Assembly (NCBI GenBank): GCA_003574895.1 | Contig: PJFB01000005.1 | Span: 124,001 to 188,000, forward strand | DNA length: 64,000 nucleotides | Source of the DNA: Geobacter sp. | GTDB lineage: Bacteria > Desulfobacterota > Desulfuromonadia > Geobacterales > Pseudopelobacteraceae | Direction: 5' to 3' | Shown here: piece by piece, positions 1-8,800 of the stretch | Layout: every line of letters starts with the position of its first letter | Position numbering within the stretch: position 1 is the first letter of the stretch | Notes under the pieces: model-generated | The model's database searches: none | What the model was told of the DNA's origin: nothing | What the model saw: only the letters and a program-made list of their open reading frames with translations | Position numbers and translations under genes: made by a program

Positions 1-1417
1 TCAGCAGTTCGCTCATTGAGCGGTGGAATCCCCCGGCCACCTGCTCCTCTTCGACCCTGGCGATGATTTTGGGCTGCTTGGTATGGGCCACATAGCCGGT
101 CAGGCTGCGTTCACTCTGGGGGAGTTCCTTGCCGCCGATCAGGAAGGGGGGGATGTATCTCTTGAGCCACTCCTTGTTCTTGGCGCCGATGATGTTGCCT
201 TGCTCGTCCTCCACCACCAGCCACTTGACCCCGTCCCGTTCACTGACAACGGCGATGCTGCCGGTATCGGCTCCGATCAGCTCCGTAGCCTTGGACAATA
301 CCTTGGTCAGGAACGGCTGGAGGCTTTCGGTCCGTTCGTTCAACAGTTCGGTGATCTCGGACAGGACCCGGATTTCCAGGTGCTCGCCGCCCACTTCGCT
401 GATTACCCGCTCAACCATTTCGGCGTGGGTTTGCAACAGCCCCATCTCAAAATCGGTGAAGCGGTAAAGCTCATGGGAAAAATAGTTCAGCAGGCAGATG
501 ATACGACGGCTGTCCGGCGCATAGCGGGGTACGACATAAAGCGAGCGCATTGCCATTGATTCGGTCAGGGCGCGTTTTTGCAGGTTGTGTTGGGTCAGGT
601 CGGCGATAAAGAGCGGCTTGAGCAGCCGTTCGTCGGTAATCACCGCTTCGTCGTTCACATATCTGGAGATGAGCGATTTGTCTTTTTGCAGGTCAATGGC
701 GCCCTGTTGCTCGTAAAGAGCCTGGAGTCCGGCGTTTTCCGAATAGCTGGCCAGGATGGCCAGGGAGCCGTTGCCGGCATCGCCGTTCATGGAAGGTACC
801 AGGACAGAGGCCAGCGACAGTTTTTCTATCAACTTTACCGCAGACCTGACCATCATGCCGGCCACTTCGCGGGCCTTTGATTCCTCAAGCCGTCTGGACA
901 ATTGTACCTGTTGGTGATAGATGCGGGCCTGGTCCAGGCGGCCGGCCACATGTCCGGCATATTCCGCAAGCTGCGACTTGGCCTGGGCCGCCAGCACCAT
1001 GCCAGCCTGGTCAAAGTCGATGCAGAGCACTCCGATCGATTTGCCCTGGCTGACCACCGGCATGACGTAACCGGAGCTGAAGCCGTGCTGGTGAGCGAAT
1101 TCGGCATCGGCCGATCCCTGCGCCTCGTTTTCAATCTTGAAGTCGGCGGCGTACTGGCTGGCAAAGACGCTGGAAACAATGGCCTCGGTCGAAACAATCG
1201 GAAACCCTGTCTCATGCATGCTGTCGGCCTGGGGACCGGTGGCATGAACGCAGGAGAGTGCCCCGCGGGTCAGGTCCTCCAGGTAGATCCGCACCCGTTC
1301 GCTGCCGGAGAGTTGCATTGCCCCCTCGGCCAGCGCATAGAGCAGCTCGCCCTGGTTTTCCTTGCCAAAGTTGGCGACCTTGGTCCGCAGTAGCGCCAAG
1401 CTTGTATCGATAGACAT
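1..1417 (-). CDS. Multi-GAF-domain sensory protein (partial, C-terminus beyond left edge)
   Basis: An open frame read leftward from ATG at 1417 runs off the window, giving about 472 residues with no stop. The start is preceded by AGGAG at a good distance. The translation begins MSIDTSLALLRTKVANFG and looks like three consecutive GAF-type domains (roughly residues 20-165, 190-335 and 350-470), with GAF-like stretches such as GYVMPVVSQGKSIGVLCIDF. GAF domains bind small ligands or mediate dimerisation in signalling proteins; the output domain (kinase, GGDEF, HD-GYP or phosphatase) is not visible. No membrane segment or signal peptide is seen, so it is probably cytoplasmic. Operator-like inverted repeats lie upstream. 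The GAF assignment is by pattern, and the function beyond signalling is unknown. Confidence 0.75.
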   Translation of the reverse strand, partial: MSIDTSLALLRTKVANFGKENQGELLYALAEGAMQLSGSERVRIYLEDLTRGALSCVHATGPQADSMHETGFPIVSTEAIVSSVFASQYAADFKIENEAQGSADAEFAHQHGFSSGYVMPVVSQGKSIGVLCIDFDQAGMVLAAQAKSQLAEYAGHVAGRLDQARIYHQQVQLSRRLEESKAREVAGMMVRSAVKLIEKLSLASVLVPSMNGDAGNGSLAILASYSENAGLQALYEQQGAIDLQKDKSLISRYVNDEAVITDERLLKPLFIADLTQHNLQKRALTESMAMRSLYVVPRYAPDSRRIICLLNYFSHELYRFTDFEMGLLQTHAEMVERVISEVGGEHLEIRVLSEITELLNERTESLQPFLTKVLSKATELIGADTGSIAVVSERDGVKWLVVEDEQGNIIGAKNKEWLKRYIPPFLIGGKELPQSERSLTGYVAHTKQPKIIARVEEEQVAGGFHRSMSELL

Positions 1418-1440
1418 ATCACACTCCTGAGTAGCTGGGT

Positions 1441-1457
1441 TACACTGGAACAGTGTA
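1441..1457. promoter_or_regulatory. Perfect inverted repeat upstream of the GAF gene
   Basis: TACACTG-GAA-CAGTGTA is a perfect 7-bp inverted repeat with a 3-bp spacer, centred about 32 bp before the ATG of the leftward GAF gene. Position and symmetry suit a repressor operator or a site overlapping the transcription start. The cognate regulator is not known. Confidence 0.4.
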
Positions 1458-1554
1458 GTGCCCCGATGGCGGCGAGTCAAGCCGGGATACGGGAAGAGGA
1501 GGTGGTTGCGGCGGGGGCTTGGCGGAATGGCATGCTGCTACAAGGCTCCAGCTC

Positions 1555-1637
1555 GTTTCCATCCGGAAACATCGGATGTGAAACTATAGATTTCCGATTC
1601 GGAATGGGGGGGAAAAGCACCCTTTCCGGACGGAAAC
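1555..1637. promoter_or_regulatory. Cluster of three TTTCC/GGAAA inverted repeats
   Basis: Three related inverted repeats lie within about 80 bp: TTTCC-ATCC-GGAAA at 1556-1569, TTCCGA-T-TCGGAA at 1592-1604 and TTTCCG-GA-CGGAAA at 1623-1636. Centres are about 36 and 32 bp apart. They sit between the stop of the leftward gene ending at 1637 and the leftward GAF gene starting at 1417, so they are most likely upstream regulatory sites of the GAF gene. The shared core suggests one regulator binding as spaced dimers; this is inference. Confidence 0.4.
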
Positions 1638-3478
1638 TAGCTCAGTCCCTTGCGAATCTGGTAGAGGTCTTCCATGTCCAGGCCGTTTTTCTCGTAGTAC
1701 TCGCGTTCCAGTTCCTCCACGTAGAAACGGTCCAGCCCGGAGTTTTCCAGAAAGTCCTCCCGTAGCCCCACGTTGCGTTCGGAGATGATGTTGGGGAGCA
1801 GCGAGTGCAGGTACATGGCCTCTTTCTTGATGGTAAAGATCGTCTCGTTGAAGAGGTGATCCGGAATATCTTCCCTGATGCGTTTCTTGGTTTTCAACTC
1901 TTCGGTGACCTCGCGCCGCAGTGCGTCCTGATCCGCCTTGGTGCTGAATTTGGAGTAGAAGTTGCGGATGCGGTCGCGCACATGTTCCAGCAGGATCAGC
2001 GAAATGCGTTCTTCGTGGTCGATCTCCATGAGTTGCCGGAGAAGCTCTTCAATGGTCATGCCGCTTTGTTCGACCCCGGCCAATCCGTCCATGAGCGTCT
2101 TGACCTTGCGCCGGCCGAACCGTCCCAGGTAGGTATTGGTAAACAGGTCGCGAATGAAGAGTTCGTGGAAACACCCTTCCCGGAGGTTGTCAAAGGCGGC
2201 CTTGTGTTCGAGCAGGCCCCGCAGCATCTCTTCGCTGATGCGCACGTTTTCCATGAAAGCCAGCTGGCTGACCATGTTGGAGACGCTGTCGAAACGGTCC
2301 AGGTAGGTGATCACATAGGAAAAGCCGTCCAGAAGCGAAGGGTCTGCACCGTCCCTGATCTTCTCGTCACACTCCTTGCTGGCGTCCAGCATCAGTTGGT
2401 CAAAGGTATGGTCGCGGTTTTCCATGGCGTTCTTTTTGGCCACGATGAGTTTGAGCATGTCGTCCCGGTCGATATGGCTCTCGATCTGTTTTTCCCGCAG
2501 GAAGATCCCTTCCAGCACCTCCCGGGTGGAGGAAAGGTAGTCCTGCTCCTCCAGGTTGATCAGATTGCGCCCCTTCTTGAGCATTTCGTCCAGGGTGTAG
2601 AACAGCGCGCCAGGGATCTTGTTGCGTACCGAAAGGGTTTTCAGGCGGGTCAGGCGGGCATTGTCGAGATGGTTGATCTCGTTCTTGGAATTGCAGGCCA
2701 AAAGGATGTTGCGGTATTCGTCAACGATCCGCTTGTTGGCGGGATGGCGATACATGACGTCGATGCGGATGCGCTCCTGCTGATAACGGTCGATCTGATA
2801 GGTGGCGGCGAGGTTGACCAGGCGTGAGAAATCCTCGTCCGAGATCTTTTTGTTGCGGAAGTAAAGTTTGCGGAACAGGTTGCGGTATTCGCGATGGTGG
2901 CGGTTGATGAGCTTGATTACGAATAATTGGGCGGTGTCGTCGGCCAGAAGCGGGAAGATCTCGGAGATAAGCAGGTCGTCCCGCTCCTCGCCGACCGCCT
3001 CCGAGCGCTTGATTACCTTGCCGATACGCTTGACCAACTCTTCCTGCTGATTCTTCAACTTCCGGGACAGCAGGTTGGAGTGGACAAAGAAGAAGTAATT
3101 GCAGACCGCATTGCCTTCAAAGAAGATATTATCATATGGTTCCGTACCGCTGGTGCTGTCGCTGAAGCGGATCGAATTGCTGTTGTCGTCGGAGTGGGCT
3201 CCGTACATGACCAGCCGGTTGATGATCTCCGACTTGGCCAGATCCGAGGGGGGTTGCTCCACACCGAACATGTATTCGCAGAAGTAGCCGCCGTTGCCCT
3301 GGTAGCTGATCCCTTCCGGATTAATGATGAATTCGTTGCCGGGCGAAAAGATACGCAGCAGATCCTCATCCTGGACGATATTGAAAAAATATCGCTGATA
3401 GGCATCGGTGCCCGCCACCATGACGAAGTACTCGATCTGGTCGCCAGTCTGTCCATGCAGCCTGATGTCCTTGTGCAT
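1637..3478 (-). CDS. Conserved protein of unknown function, TIGR04442-like
   Basis: The chosen ATG at 3478 gives 613 residues and follows a GGGAGAAGG ribosome-binding site. The open frame continues to 3649, but that extension has no ribosome-binding site and covers the likely promoter. The protein starts MHKDIRLHGQTGDQIEYFVM, is rich in charged helical sequence, and shows no signal peptide, membrane segment or recognised catalytic motif. Length and features (early FNIVQDEDLLRIFSPGNEF, late LHSLLPNIISERN) fit my recollection of the TIGR04442 family, which is largely restricted to Geobacter relatives and has no assigned function. It is flanked by two signalling genes; whether it works with either is not evident. 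The family assignment is from memory. Confidence 0.75.
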   Translation of the reverse strand: MHKDIRLHGQTGDQIEYFVMVAGTDAYQRYFFNIVQDEDLLRIFSPGNEFIINPEGISYQGNGGYFCEYMFGVEQPPSDLAKSEIINRLVMYGAHSDDNSNSIRFSDSTSGTEPYDNIFFEGNAVCNYFFFVHSNLLSRKLKNQQEELVKRIGKVIKRSEAVGEERDDLLISEIFPLLADDTAQLFVIKLINRHHREYRNLFRKLYFRNKKISDEDFSRLVNLAATYQIDRYQQERIRIDVMYRHPANKRIVDEYRNILLACNSKNEINHLDNARLTRLKTLSVRNKIPGALFYTLDEMLKKGRNLINLEEQDYLSSTREVLEGIFLREKQIESHIDRDDMLKLIVAKKNAMENRDHTFDQLMLDASKECDEKIRDGADPSLLDGFSYVITYLDRFDSVSNMVSQLAFMENVRISEEMLRGLLEHKAAFDNLREGCFHELFIRDLFTNTYLGRFGRRKVKTLMDGLAGVEQSGMTIEELLRQLMEIDHEERISLILLEHVRDRIRNFYSKFSTKADQDALRREVTEELKTKKRIREDIPDHLFNETIFTIKKEAMYLHSLLPNIISERNVGLREDFLENSGLDRFYVEELEREYYEKNGLDMEDLYQIRKGLS

Positions 3479-3542
3479 AGCCTTCTCCCGCGGATCTTGG
3501 AGGAGCGGCAAGGTGGCCGCCCACGATTCTGACTCGTTGTTT

Positions 3543-3573
3543 TTTATAGCAGAAACAAGGCGAAGTGGGTAAA
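3543..3573 (-). promoter_or_regulatory. Possible sigma-70 promoter with extended -10, leftward
   Basis: Read on the minus strand, TTTACC (3573-3568) is followed 19 nt later by TATAAA (3548-3543), preceded by TGC as in an extended -10 element. It lies about 65 bp before the ATG at 3478. The spacing is slightly long, so this is a tentative call. Confidence 0.35.
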
Positions 3574-3742
3574 GGTTTTTCCAGCCTTCAAGCAGACAAC
3601 GCAAGCAGTCATTGATCGGATCGTCTGGCAATATTCTTCGCAATCCCACCTGGCAAAGCGTAAAACATTAATGGTTTCGAGGTGGTTGTGGGACAACCTG
3701 TTCCGTGTATTGGCTAAAATCCATTTCTTCCGTTTAATGTGC

Positions 3743-3771
3743 TTTACACTCATAAATTTGTGGAAGATAAT
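3743..3771 (+). promoter_or_regulatory. Likely sigma-70 promoter of the hybrid kinase gene
   Basis: TTTACA (3743-3748) and GATAAT (3766-3771) are separated by exactly 17 nt, close to the sigma-70 consensus. The predicted transcription start near 3778 lies downstream of the first in-frame ATG (3739), which supports the ATG at 3820 as the real start. Confidence 0.5.
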
Positions 3772-3819
3772 GTATATTCAAACATGGTTATATTGAAATG
3801 CCAATCAGGGGACAGCCGG

Positions 3820-6621
3820 ATGTTCAGTCGATATTTGGTTAAAAGGCGGCTTGCCATCGCCATGGGGATATTGGTCGCCACGGTCCCACTGATATGCTTG
3901 GTGCTTTTTGTAAAATTCAGTTTGATAAACGATCTTGAAAGGGCTTCGATCCAGCAGCGGGAGACGTTTGCCGTTGCCGCAGCCCAGATACTAGAAGACC
4001 GCTTGAAAGGCGAGATCGCCTTTGGCAATGCCTTTGCCTCCCGCCGCTCCTTTCGGAATGCCATTACTACAAACAACATGCCCGAGTTGGAATATCATCT
4101 CAGAGACCTGATGGCGCAATCCGATTTACTGGAAAGGGCCTACATCGCCTCTGCGAACGGTACCATGCTGGCGGCCTATCCGCCCGATAATGCGATCATC
4201 GGCAAGGATTTTTCACATCGGGACTGGTACAAGGAAACCACCCGCAGGGGACAGCCGTATGTATCGGAATTTTTTCTCAGGGCGGTAATGCCCCAGCGTT
4301 ATATCTTCACCATCACCGTGCAGATCAAGTCGAATAGGGGGAACAACGCCGGGATCCTGGTCCTGGAACCCAAAAGCGACTACATAAGAAAAGCGCTGGA
4401 GGTTGTAAAGACAGGTGGCAGCGGCTTGATCTATGTCGTGGACAAACGGGGGTTTCTTGTCTTCCATCAGCAATGGGCCGTTGACAAACTCCTGGATTAT
4501 TCCTCCATCCCTGCTGTTGCCAAAGTCATTCATGGCTACTCAGGTGCGGAGACAAGTTTCAACCCCATTATGGGTAAAGAGGCGGTCGCGGCATACCATC
4601 CCATTGCGCAAAGCGGCTGGGGGGTGGTTACCGAACAACCCTTGCAGGAAGTTCTCGCCCCAATCAACCATGTTGTAACCGGACTTTACATTTTTGTCGG
4701 TGCCATGCTGCTTCTTGCCGGTTACAACGGTTACAAGTGGGCCAGATTGTTGAGCGATTCGCAAAAGACCGCTGAAAAACTCCTGGAGCGCTCCGAGCAA
4801 CTGGAAGATGCCAATGGCCGTTTGCAGGAACAGTCCCTGAAGCTCGGTACCCAGGCCGAAGAGCTGGAAATGCAGTCCGAAGAGTTGCAGGCGCAAAACG
4901 AGGAGCTTCTGGCGCAGGGTGAAGAGCTGGAGATGCAGGCAGAGCAGTTGCAGGGCAGGAACGAAGAGCTGGAAAGCATGAGGAGCATGCTTGCCAGGTA
5001 CAATGAACAACTGGAAAAGAAGGTTAAGGAACGGACATCTGCCCTTTTAGAGGAGATCAATCATCACAGGAAAACTGAATGGGAGTTGAGGGAAAGCGAG
5101 GAGCGCTATCGTTCTCTCATTGATAACATCCACCTGGGAATTGTCCTGATCAGCGAAGATTATCGGATATTGATGGCAAATTCCGCCCAGGGGAAAATAT
5201 TCGACAAATCTGGGGAGGATATGACTGATAAACTCTGTTTCCAGGAGTTTGAGCAGAGATCCTCCATCTGCCCGCATTGTCCCGGGCAATTGGCATTGCA
5301 AACGGGAAAGCCTGCAGCCATGGAACTGGAACTGGTGCGTGACTCGGGAAATAGGTTCGTTGTTCGGATACAAGCGTTTCCGATTATCGGCCAGGATGGC
5401 AAAGCCACAAAATTCATCGAAATTGTACAGGATATCACGGAGCAGAGGCAGGCTGCGGAAGAAAAGAAGCTGCTGGAGCAACAACTCCAGCAATCCCAGA
5501 AAATGGAAGCAATCGGGGCCATGGCCGGAGGCATAGCGCACGATTTCAACAACATCCTCACCGTGATCATGGGATATGGCCGGATGATGACGATCAGCTC
5601 AAGTCTGGATGAGCAGCAAAGGGACAATGTGGAGCAGATCATCGCATCTGCGGAGAAAGCAGCCCAGTTGACCAGCGGCCTCCTGGCCTTCAGCCGCAAG
5701 CAGGTCATGGATCCCAAGCCCGCCAACCTCGTCGAAATCGTGCAGCATGTCCAGAAGTTTCTTGGCAGAATTATTGGCGAGGATATCCAGCTGAAGTTGG
5801 TTACGAATCAGTCCGTTCTCAGGGTCAATGTCGATAACAGCCAAATCGAGCAGGTGCTGATCAACCTGGTCACCAACGCCCGCGACGCCATGAAAAAGGG
5901 AGGGCTTTTGACCATAGAGACAGGTCTCCGGGTGATTGATGGGTCAATCGCCAGGACACGGGATCTGGGCGAGCCCGGGCCCTACGCGGTCATTGCGGTG
6001 TCCGACAACGGCATCGGCATGGATGAAGACACCTGCAAAAGGATATTCGAACCGTTCTTTACCACCAAGGAAATGGGGAAGGGGACCGGCCTAGGAATGT
6101 CCATCGTGTATGGGATCGTCAAGCAGCACAACGGCTTTATCAATGTCTACAGCGAGCCCGGCAAAGGGACCACCTTCCGGATCTATCTGCCTATTATCGA
6201 CATCGGGGAGGAACCCGAAGAGACACTTGCGGCCCCGGCAGTACCGAAAGGGGGCACCGAGACCATCCTGGTGGCCGAGGACGAGAGCGATGTGCGGAAC
6301 CTTGTGGAGGCCGTGCTGACTAAATTCGGCTACCAGGTGATCCTGGCCGTGGATGGGCAGGATGCCATCGACAAATTCGAGACCAACAGGGATAAGATCA
6401 AGCTTGTCCTCATGGATGTGGTCATGCCGAGAAAGAGCGGCAAGGAGGCCACCGATGCGATCCGCGGTTTGCAGGCCGATGCCAGGGTGCTATATTCCAG
6501 CGGCTATACCAAGGATTTCATTCAAAGCCGGGGAGAGCTGGATAACGAATCCGACCTTATCCTGAAGCCGGTACATCCCATGGAGTTGCTGCGGAAGGTA
6601 AGGGAAATGCTTGACAAGTAA
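3820..6621 (+). CDS. Membrane-bound hybrid histidine kinase (Cache-PAS-HisKA-HATPase-REC)
   Basis: A 933-residue sensor starting at ATG 3820, preceded by AGGGGA. The order is TM1 (about 10-33), an extracytoplasmic double-Cache-like domain (about 35-285) containing HRDWYKETTRRGQPYVSE, TM2 (about 286-306), a Glu/Gln-rich coiled coil of EELEMQSEELQAQ-type heptads (about 315-420), a PAS domain with an ICPHCPG cysteine pair, HisKA with GGIAHDFNN (His574 phosphoacceptor), HATPase_c with NLVTNARDAM and GTGLGMSIV, and a C-terminal receiver with LVLMDVVMP (Asp866). It should sense a periplasmic small ligand and pass phosphate internally to its receiver. No partner regulator is adjacent, so the target is unknown. 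A strong terminator follows. Confidence 0.93.
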   Translation: MFSRYLVKRRLAIAMGILVATVPLICLVLFVKFSLINDLERASIQQRETFAVAAAQILEDRLKGEIAFGNAFASRRSFRNAITTNNMPELEYHLRDLMAQSDLLERAYIASANGTMLAAYPPDNAIIGKDFSHRDWYKETTRRGQPYVSEFFLRAVMPQRYIFTITVQIKSNRGNNAGILVLEPKSDYIRKALEVVKTGGSGLIYVVDKRGFLVFHQQWAVDKLLDYSSIPAVAKVIHGYSGAETSFNPIMGKEAVAAYHPIAQSGWGVVTEQPLQEVLAPINHVVTGLYIFVGAMLLLAGYNGYKWARLLSDSQKTAEKLLERSEQLEDANGRLQEQSLKLGTQAEELEMQSEELQAQNEELLAQGEELEMQAEQLQGRNEELESMRSMLARYNEQLEKKVKERTSALLEEINHHRKTEWELRESEERYRSLIDNIHLGIVLISEDYRILMANSAQGKIFDKSGEDMTDKLCFQEFEQRSSICPHCPGQLALQTGKPAAMELELVRDSGNRFVVRIQAFPIIGQDGKATKFIEIVQDITEQRQAAEEKKLLEQQLQQSQKMEAIGAMAGGIAHDFNNILTVIMGYGRMMTISSSLDEQQRDNVEQIIASAEKAAQLTSGLLAFSRKQVMDPKPANLVEIVQHVQKFLGRIIGEDIQLKLVTNQSVLRVNVDNSQIEQVLINLVTNARDAMKKGGLLTIETGLRVIDGSIARTRDLGEPGPYAVIAVSDNGIGMDEDTCKRIFEPFFTTKEMGKGTGLGMSIVYGIVKQHNGFINVYSEPGKGTTFRIYLPIIDIGEEPEETLAAPAVPKGGTETILVAEDESDVRNLVEAVLTKFGYQVILAVDGQDAIDKFETNRDKIKLVLMDVVMPRKSGKEATDAIRGLQADARVLYSSGYTKDFIQSRGELDNESDLILKPVHPMELLRKVREMLDK

Positions 6622-6653
6622 TTCTCTGTTCAGCAGTTGATAGACTGACTTGC

Positions 6654-6687
6654 AAAGGCCCCATCCGGCAACGGAGGGGCCTTTTTA
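6654..6687. terminator. Bidirectional Rho-independent terminator
   Basis: AAAGGCCCC (6654-6662) pairs with GGGGCCTTT (6676-6684); inner TCCG/CGGA pairs extend the stem, and TTTTT follows. An A-run on the left makes it usable on the minus strand too. It lies between the convergent kinase gene and the leftward hydrolase gene, whose stop codon overlaps the T-run. Confidence 0.9.
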
Positions 6688-7440
6688 CAGCTCGAACTCC
6701 ATGCCGTCATAGGCGAACTCAAACCTATCCGGCAGTTTCGAGTTTTCGGCGTACAACACCTCGTGGGTCAAGTGGGTCAGGATGGTGCGGCGGGGATTCA
6801 ATTGTTGCGCCGTTGCGATGGCTGTCTCGATATTGAAATGGAAGGGGTGCGGGGTCCAGCGCAGCCCGTCCATTATCAGCAGATCCAGCCCTGCAAGGAG
6901 AGGAAGGGAGGCCTCCGGGATGTTGCTGCAATCGGTCAGGTAGGCGAAGTTGCCGATCCGGTAGCCAAGGGAGGTTGACTTTCCGTGTTCCAGCGGGATC
7001 GGAATGATCGTCAGGCCGAACAGCTCGAAAGGGGCGGTGATTTCGGTCGGATTCAGGAGCGGGCTATAGCCGGACCCTTTGTATTCCTTGAAGATGTAGC
7101 TGAATCCCTTGAACAGGATATCGAAGGTGGCGCTGGAGGCAAAACAGGGGATTATCTCTTTATGAAGGAAGTGGAAGCCGCGCAGGTCATCAATGCCGTT
7201 GACATGGTCGGCGTGGGCATGGGTGAACAGCACGGCATCGATTCTGTCAATATTGTGGCGGAGCGCCTGGCGGCGCAGGTCGGTGGAGGTATCGACCAGG
7301 ATGTTCCTGTTTTCGTGGCGGATGAGGAGCGAGGAGCGGGTGCGCTTGTTTCTTTTGTCATCCGATGAGCAGACCCGGCAGTTGCACCCCACCATGGGCA
7401 CGCCCGTGGATGTCCCGCTCCCCAGAATTATTACTTTCAT
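6685..7440 (-). CDS. PhnP-like metallo-beta-lactamase-fold hydrolase
   Basis: A 251-residue protein starting at ATG 7440 (MKVIILGSGTSTGVPMVGC). It has the metal-binding HAHADH motif followed by GIDDLRGF, a downstream TDCSNIPE segment and a late LTHLTHE histidine region, as in the PhnP/RNase Z-like branch that hydrolyses phosphodiesters with two metal ions. A possible CxC-x2-C metal site (GCNCRVC) near residue 18 is also typical of PhnP relatives. No phn genes are nearby, so the physiological substrate is not implied by context. It lies downstream of the NRAMP gene on the same strand (77-nt gap) and ends on a shared terminator. The longer frame to 7497 lacks a better start. Confidence 0.85.
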   Translation of the reverse strand: MKVIILGSGTSTGVPMVGCNCRVCSSDDKRNKRTRSSLLIRHENRNILVDTSTDLRRQALRHNIDRIDAVLFTHAHADHVNGIDDLRGFHFLHKEIIPCFASSATFDILFKGFSYIFKEYKGSGYSPLLNPTEITAPFELFGLTIIPIPLEHGKSTSLGYRIGNFAYLTDCSNIPEASLPLLAGLDLLIMDGLRWTPHPFHFNIETAIATAQQLNPRRTILTHLTHEVLYAENSKLPDRFEFAYDGMEFEL

Positions 7441-7516
7441 GCTGCATCCCTTGATATGTTTTCCTTGTGTAATAGCAGAATTGCCGGATGCAGACAAGGC
7501 GGATTTCGGGGATGGG

Positions 7517-8773
7517 TCATCCCGTGGTCATATCGACCAGCAGCGCCACATTCAGGGCAATGACGATCAGGCTGACGATCCACAGCACCGCAGCACCGAA
7601 ACGGGTGTTGGCATAACCGCCCATCACCTCCCGGGAGGAGGTCAGCAGGATCAGCGGAATGATGGTGAAAGGGAGTTGCAGGGAGAGGGCGATCTGGCTC
7701 CAGAGGATGCCGGTGAAAGGGTTGGCCAGCATCATGATCACGGCCAGGGCGCCGCAAAGCGTGATGATCAGGCCGTTGCGTGAATGGGGATCGGCCATGT
7801 CAAACGGTTCCTGATAAATTCCGGCAAAGACGCTGCCGCCGGCCATTGCCGCGGTGACGGATGACGAGAGCCCGGCAAAAAGCAACCCCAGTGCAAAAAT
7901 GGTGGCCGATATCCGACCGAAGATCGGTTCCAGGGTGAGGGTGACCTGGGGCAGGTCGCTCACGACAATCCCGTTTTTCCAAAACACCGCCGCCGCCATG
8001 ACGATCATGGCGCTGTTGATGGCCCAGCCGGTGCCCATGCCGACCAGCGTGTCCATGAACTCGTACTTAAGCTGTTTGCGGATGACATCTTCCCCATGGG
8101 CGTTCCACTGGCGGCTTTGGATGACCTCGGAATGGAGGAAGATGTTGTGGGGCATGACGACCGCACCGAGCACGCCCATGATGACCGGCAGCGCCCCGGC
8201 TGGGAAGGCGGGCATCACCCAGCCTTTGACGGTTTGCCCCCAGGAAACGTTTGCCAGCCAGAGTTCGAAAACAAAGGCCAGGCCGATCAAGGAGACAAAC
8301 CCCATGATCCACTTTTCCAGGCGTTGGTAGTTTTTCGAGAACAGCATCCAGGCCGAGAACGCCGCTGATATGATGGCTCCGATCACCAGGGGTAATCTGG
8401 TCAGCATGTTGAGGCCGATGGCCGCGCCGAGCAGTTCGGCCAAGGCCGTTGAGACACAGGCGGCCATGGCGCTTCCCAACATGAGGATGCGCAACCAGGG
8501 CCGGAAGAATTTGGAAGCTGCTTCGGACAGGCACAGTCCGGTGACGATCCCCAGATGGGCGGCATTGTGCTGGACAACAACCAGGATGATGGTGGAGAGG
8601 GTCACCACCCAGAGCAGCTTGTAGCCGAACTGGGAGCCTGCCGCCACGTTGGTTACCCAGTTGCCGGGGTCGATAAAGCCGACCGTGACGAAGAAACCGG
8701 GGCCGATGTAGCGGAAGAGTTCCAGCGACGCCAGCCTGGAGGCCTGCCGGCCGATGTGGGAGAGCCATTTCAT
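7517..8773 (-). CDS. mntH: NRAMP-family divalent metal transporter
   Basis: A 418-residue inner-membrane protein with about 11 hydrophobic segments. It carries the NRAMP signature in TM1 (FIDPGNW, metal-coordinating Asp and Asn) and the TM6 signature VVMPHNIFLHSE, where Met coordinates soft transition metals. The family imports Mn2+ or Fe2+ with protons. An AGGGA site precedes the ATG. The upstream gamma-carbonic anhydrase-like gene ends 27 bp before it on the same strand, suggesting cotranscription. No MntR or Fur site was recognised, so the symbol mntH denotes the family rather than a proven manganese preference. Confidence 0.9.
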   Translation of the reverse strand: MKWLSHIGRQASRLASLELFRYIGPGFFVTVGFIDPGNWVTNVAAGSQFGYKLLWVVTLSTIILVVVQHNAAHLGIVTGLCLSEAASKFFRPWLRILMLGSAMAACVSTALAELLGAAIGLNMLTRLPLVIGAIISAAFSAWMLFSKNYQRLEKWIMGFVSLIGLAFVFELWLANVSWGQTVKGWVMPAFPAGALPVIMGVLGAVVMPHNIFLHSEVIQSRQWNAHGEDVIRKQLKYEFMDTLVGMGTGWAINSAMIVMAAAVFWKNGIVVSDLPQVTLTLEPIFGRISATIFALGLLFAGLSSSVTAAMAGGSVFAGIYQEPFDMADPHSRNGLIITLCGALAVIMMLANPFTGILWSQIALSLQLPFTIIPLILLTSSREVMGGYANTRFGAAVLWIVSLIVIALNVALLVDMTTG

Positions 8774-8800
8774 GGTTGCAATCCCTGGATTATGACCGGA

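Larger units (their letters stand above)
3479..3819. other. Divergent intergenic region (341 nt)
   Basis: This stretch separates the leftward gene starting at 3478 from the rightward kinase starting at 3820. It holds one plausible promoter for each direction, listed separately. No RNA gene or further coding sequence is seen; the short leftward frame at 3544-3753 has no family features. Confidence 0.6.

Noticed and set aside
1805-2827. Plus-strand open frame of 340 codons
   Set aside because: It is the shadow of the leftward gene at 1637-3478 and has His/Gln-rich antisense composition.
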